Below are positions 6,647 to 7,631 of a stretch of DNA of 7,631 nucleotides, one piece after another. Where the stretch lies: assembly GCA_018715465.1 (NCBI GenBank), contig DVLN01000047.1, forward strand, positions 1-7,631. Reading direction: 5' to 3'. Position 1 is the first letter of the stretch, and each line of letters starts with the position of its first letter. The notes under the pieces are model-generated. The model had not been told where the DNA came from and ran no database searches. It saw only the letters and a list, made by a program, of their open reading frames with translations. Source of the stretch: Candidatus Faecivivens stercorigallinarum. GTDB lineage: Bacteria > Bacillota > Clostridia > Oscillospirales > Ruminococcaceae. The position numbers and the translations under genes were made by a program.

Positions 6647-7330
6647 ATGAACAGAAGCAGATTCCACCTGACAGCGCTCCTGCTCACAGCGCTCCTCTCT
6701 GCGGGGATACTCAGCGGCTGTACCGCGAAGTTGGATGAGCTGACCGACAAGGCGATCAACGCCATCGGCAGCAGCGTTTCCGACGCGATGGAGGACGTAG
6801 ACGTCAAGGAGACGCTCAGTAATTTCAGCAGCAAGGTTGACCAGATGCTGGGCGACATGCCGGAAACAAGCAATGCGCTAAAAGACGCTGTTTCGTCGAT
6901 CACATCATCCATTGCGAATGATGTTTCGTCTTCGTCCCAGACCTCCGATGATTCCCAAACCAGTACCAGTGCAGCGGCAGAAGCGGCGGTCACCGAGGAC
7001 GGCAGTTATACCACCAAGGACGAGGTCGCAGTCTATCTGCACACCTATGGCAAACTTCCTTCCAACTATATGACGACCGAAGCGGCAAAAGCGCTCGGCT
7101 GGGACGGAGAGAGCGACCTCTGGGGGGTACAGGAAGGAATATCCATCGGCGGAGACGAATACGGCAACCATGCCGGACTGCTCCCCACAGCGGACGGCCG
7201 CAGCTGGAAACAGTGTGACATCGGGTACAGCGGCGGTGCACGCGGTCCCGAACGACTGGTATATTCGAATGACGGACTGATCTATTACAGCCCCGACCGT
7301 TTCACGACGTTTGAAGAGATCGTTTTCTGA
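6647..7330 (+). CDS. Lipoprotein with a C-terminal barnase-like (N1/T1 ribonuclease) domain, active site altered
   Basis: This 227-residue protein starts with a lipoprotein signal (hydrophobic 8-22, lipobox LSGC at 22-25, acylated Cys25), so it should be anchored outside the cell membrane. Residues 26-93 look helical and amphipathic; 94-120 are rich in Ser, Thr, Ala and Asp and form a linker. Residues 124-227 match barnase along its length: YLHTYGKLPSNY, AKALGW, SIGGD, GRSW, DIGY, RLVYSNDGLIYY. Compared with barnase as I recall it, catalytic Glu73 is Gln189, His102 is Arg218, Lys27 is Thr144, Arg59 is His175 and Glu60 is Ala176; Arg83 and Arg87 are kept (Arg199, Arg203). Loss of RNase activity is therefore likely. 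ATG at 6647 follows AAAGGA (6633-6638) by 8 bp. The gene lies 58 bp after the PHP gene, probably in the same transcript. No barstar-like inhibitor is nearby. Confidence 0.85.
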   Translation: MNRSRFHLTALLLTALLSAGILSGCTAKLDELTDKAINAIGSSVSDAMEDVDVKETLSNFSSKVDQMLGDMPETSNALKDAVSSITSSIANDVSSSSQTSDDSQTSTSAAAEAAVTEDGSYTTKDEVAVYLHTYGKLPSNYMTTEAAKALGWDGESDLWGVQEGISIGGDEYGNHAGLLPTADGRSWKQCDIGYSGGARGPERLVYSNDGLIYYSPDRFTTFEEIVF

Positions 7331-7359
7331 GCAAAGCGAATATAAAGCGGATATTATGA

Positions 7360-7394
7360 AAGCCATACCGTGGTCAATACGGTATGGCTTTTTT
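7360..7394 (+). terminator. Terminator after the barnase-like lipoprotein gene
   Basis: An 11-bp perfect stem (7360-7370 AAGCCATACCG with 7380-7390 CGGTATGGCTT) around a 9-base loop is followed by TTTT at 7391-7394. It lies 29 bp past the stop codon and closes the PHP-lipoprotein transcript. Confidence 0.88.
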
Positions 7395-7510
7395 CATGTG
7401 TCAGGAGCCGTGATATCCGGCGCATTTACTCCAAAACGAAACAGGAAGTCTCCCTTTTGCGGGAACGGAGGGAATGTATTTGAGGGCAGCTTTTATCGGA
7501 GATTGTACCG
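7395..7510. other. Intergenic stretch without recognised features
   Basis: I see no gene, promoter or convincing hairpin here. A short open frame on the + strand runs through it from within the lipoprotein gene, but it crosses the terminator and the repeat and has no initiation site. Confidence 0.6.
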
Positions 7511-7539
7511 CCATAAACTGTCCACCGGACAGTTTATGG
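7511..7539. repeat. Perfect 13-bp inverted repeat (hairpin C)
   Basis: The arms CCATAAACTGTCC (7511-7523) and GGACAGTTTATGG (7527-7539) enclose an ACC loop. The core ACTGTCC/GGACAGT equals that of hairpin A, while five of the six outer pairs differ and all stay paired. Confidence 0.88.
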
Positions 7540-7627
7540 GGGAAAACAGGTGAAAAACCGTCAGCGGCGTGCCGCCCCACGTAGTCCCACTGACTGAGTA
7601 AACCGAAACTGCTGTCCTCGCTCGTTT
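7511..7627 (-). repeat. Palindromic repeat element, copy C (inverted relative to copy A)
   Basis: Read on the - strand from 7627 it shows AAACGAGCGAG, then ACTACGTGGGGCGGCAC with GCCGC next to it, then the palindrome at 7511-7539. This is the same order as 4366-4480 on the + strand. The first block is at the very edge of the window, so the element may extend further; by analogy with copy A a terminator hairpin would be expected just outside. Confidence 0.65.
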
Positions 7628-7631
7628 TTTA

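Noticed and set aside
5806..6993. Open frame of about 395 codons on the - strand across the PHP and lipoprotein genes
   Set aside because: It spans two real genes and the gap between them on the opposite strand, and has no domain or start signal.
7311..7553. 80-codon open frame on the + strand after the lipoprotein gene
   Set aside because: It begins inside the lipoprotein gene and runs through the terminator and hairpin C without a ribosome site.
4366..7627. Insertion sequence or composite transposon
   Set aside because: The flanking repeats are inverted and related, but no transposase, target-site duplication or IS-like end could be seen; it is kept only as an observation on repeat placement.

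Overview
The window looks like a chromosomal segment from a moderately GC-rich, low-GC-relative Gram-positive (Bacillota), most plausibly a gut Clostridia of the Oscillospiraceae type. This is inferred from the strong AGGAGG-like ribosome binding sites, the type of GH32 enzyme, a lipoprotein carrying a barnase-like domain, and repeat-rich intergenic DNA. No marker gene fixes the species.

Left part (1-3915, + strand): a compact fructan/sucrose-use operon. The last codons of a possible upstream gene (1-42) are followed by two tandem paralogous family-32 glycoside hydrolases (91-1470 and 1493-2866, 22 bp apart) and a PfkB-type fructokinase (2920-3915). Neither hydrolase has a signal peptide. The picture is therefore import of sucrose, sucrose-phosphate or short fructo-oligosaccharides, cytoplasmic cleavage, and phosphorylation of the released fructose to fructose-6-phosphate.

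Middle part (3916-4800): almost 900 bp without a credible gene, but full of structure. It holds a 28-bp tandem repeat, about ten successive stem-loops, a bidirectional-looking terminator (4331-4365), and two tandem copies (about 223 bp apart) of a unit. Each unit carries a palindromic hairpin (core ACTGTCC-NNN-GGACAGT or close to it), a terminator, and the 3' end of the neighbouring metallophosphoesterase gene. The outer copy contains only the last 22 codons of that gene, so it is a gene remnant.

Right part (4801-7631): a membrane-anchored calcineurin-like metallophosphoesterase on the - strand (4801-5667) is divergent from a PHP-family histidinol-phosphatase-like gene (5779-6588), which has a near-consensus sigma-A promoter. 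Behind it lies a lipoprotein with a C-terminal barnase-like domain (6647-7330) in which the catalytic Glu and His, and several other active-site positions, appear replaced. It ends in a clear terminator (7360-7394). A third copy of the palindromic repeat follows in inverted orientation (about 7511-7627), so these three genes are bracketed by inverted copies of the same repeat.

The points most worth a second look are the palindromic repeat family with compensatory stem changes, its inverted placement around the three-gene block, the duplicated gene tail, and the active-site-stripped barnase-like lipoprotein. There is no transposase, phage gene, CRISPR array, tRNA or rRNA in the window.
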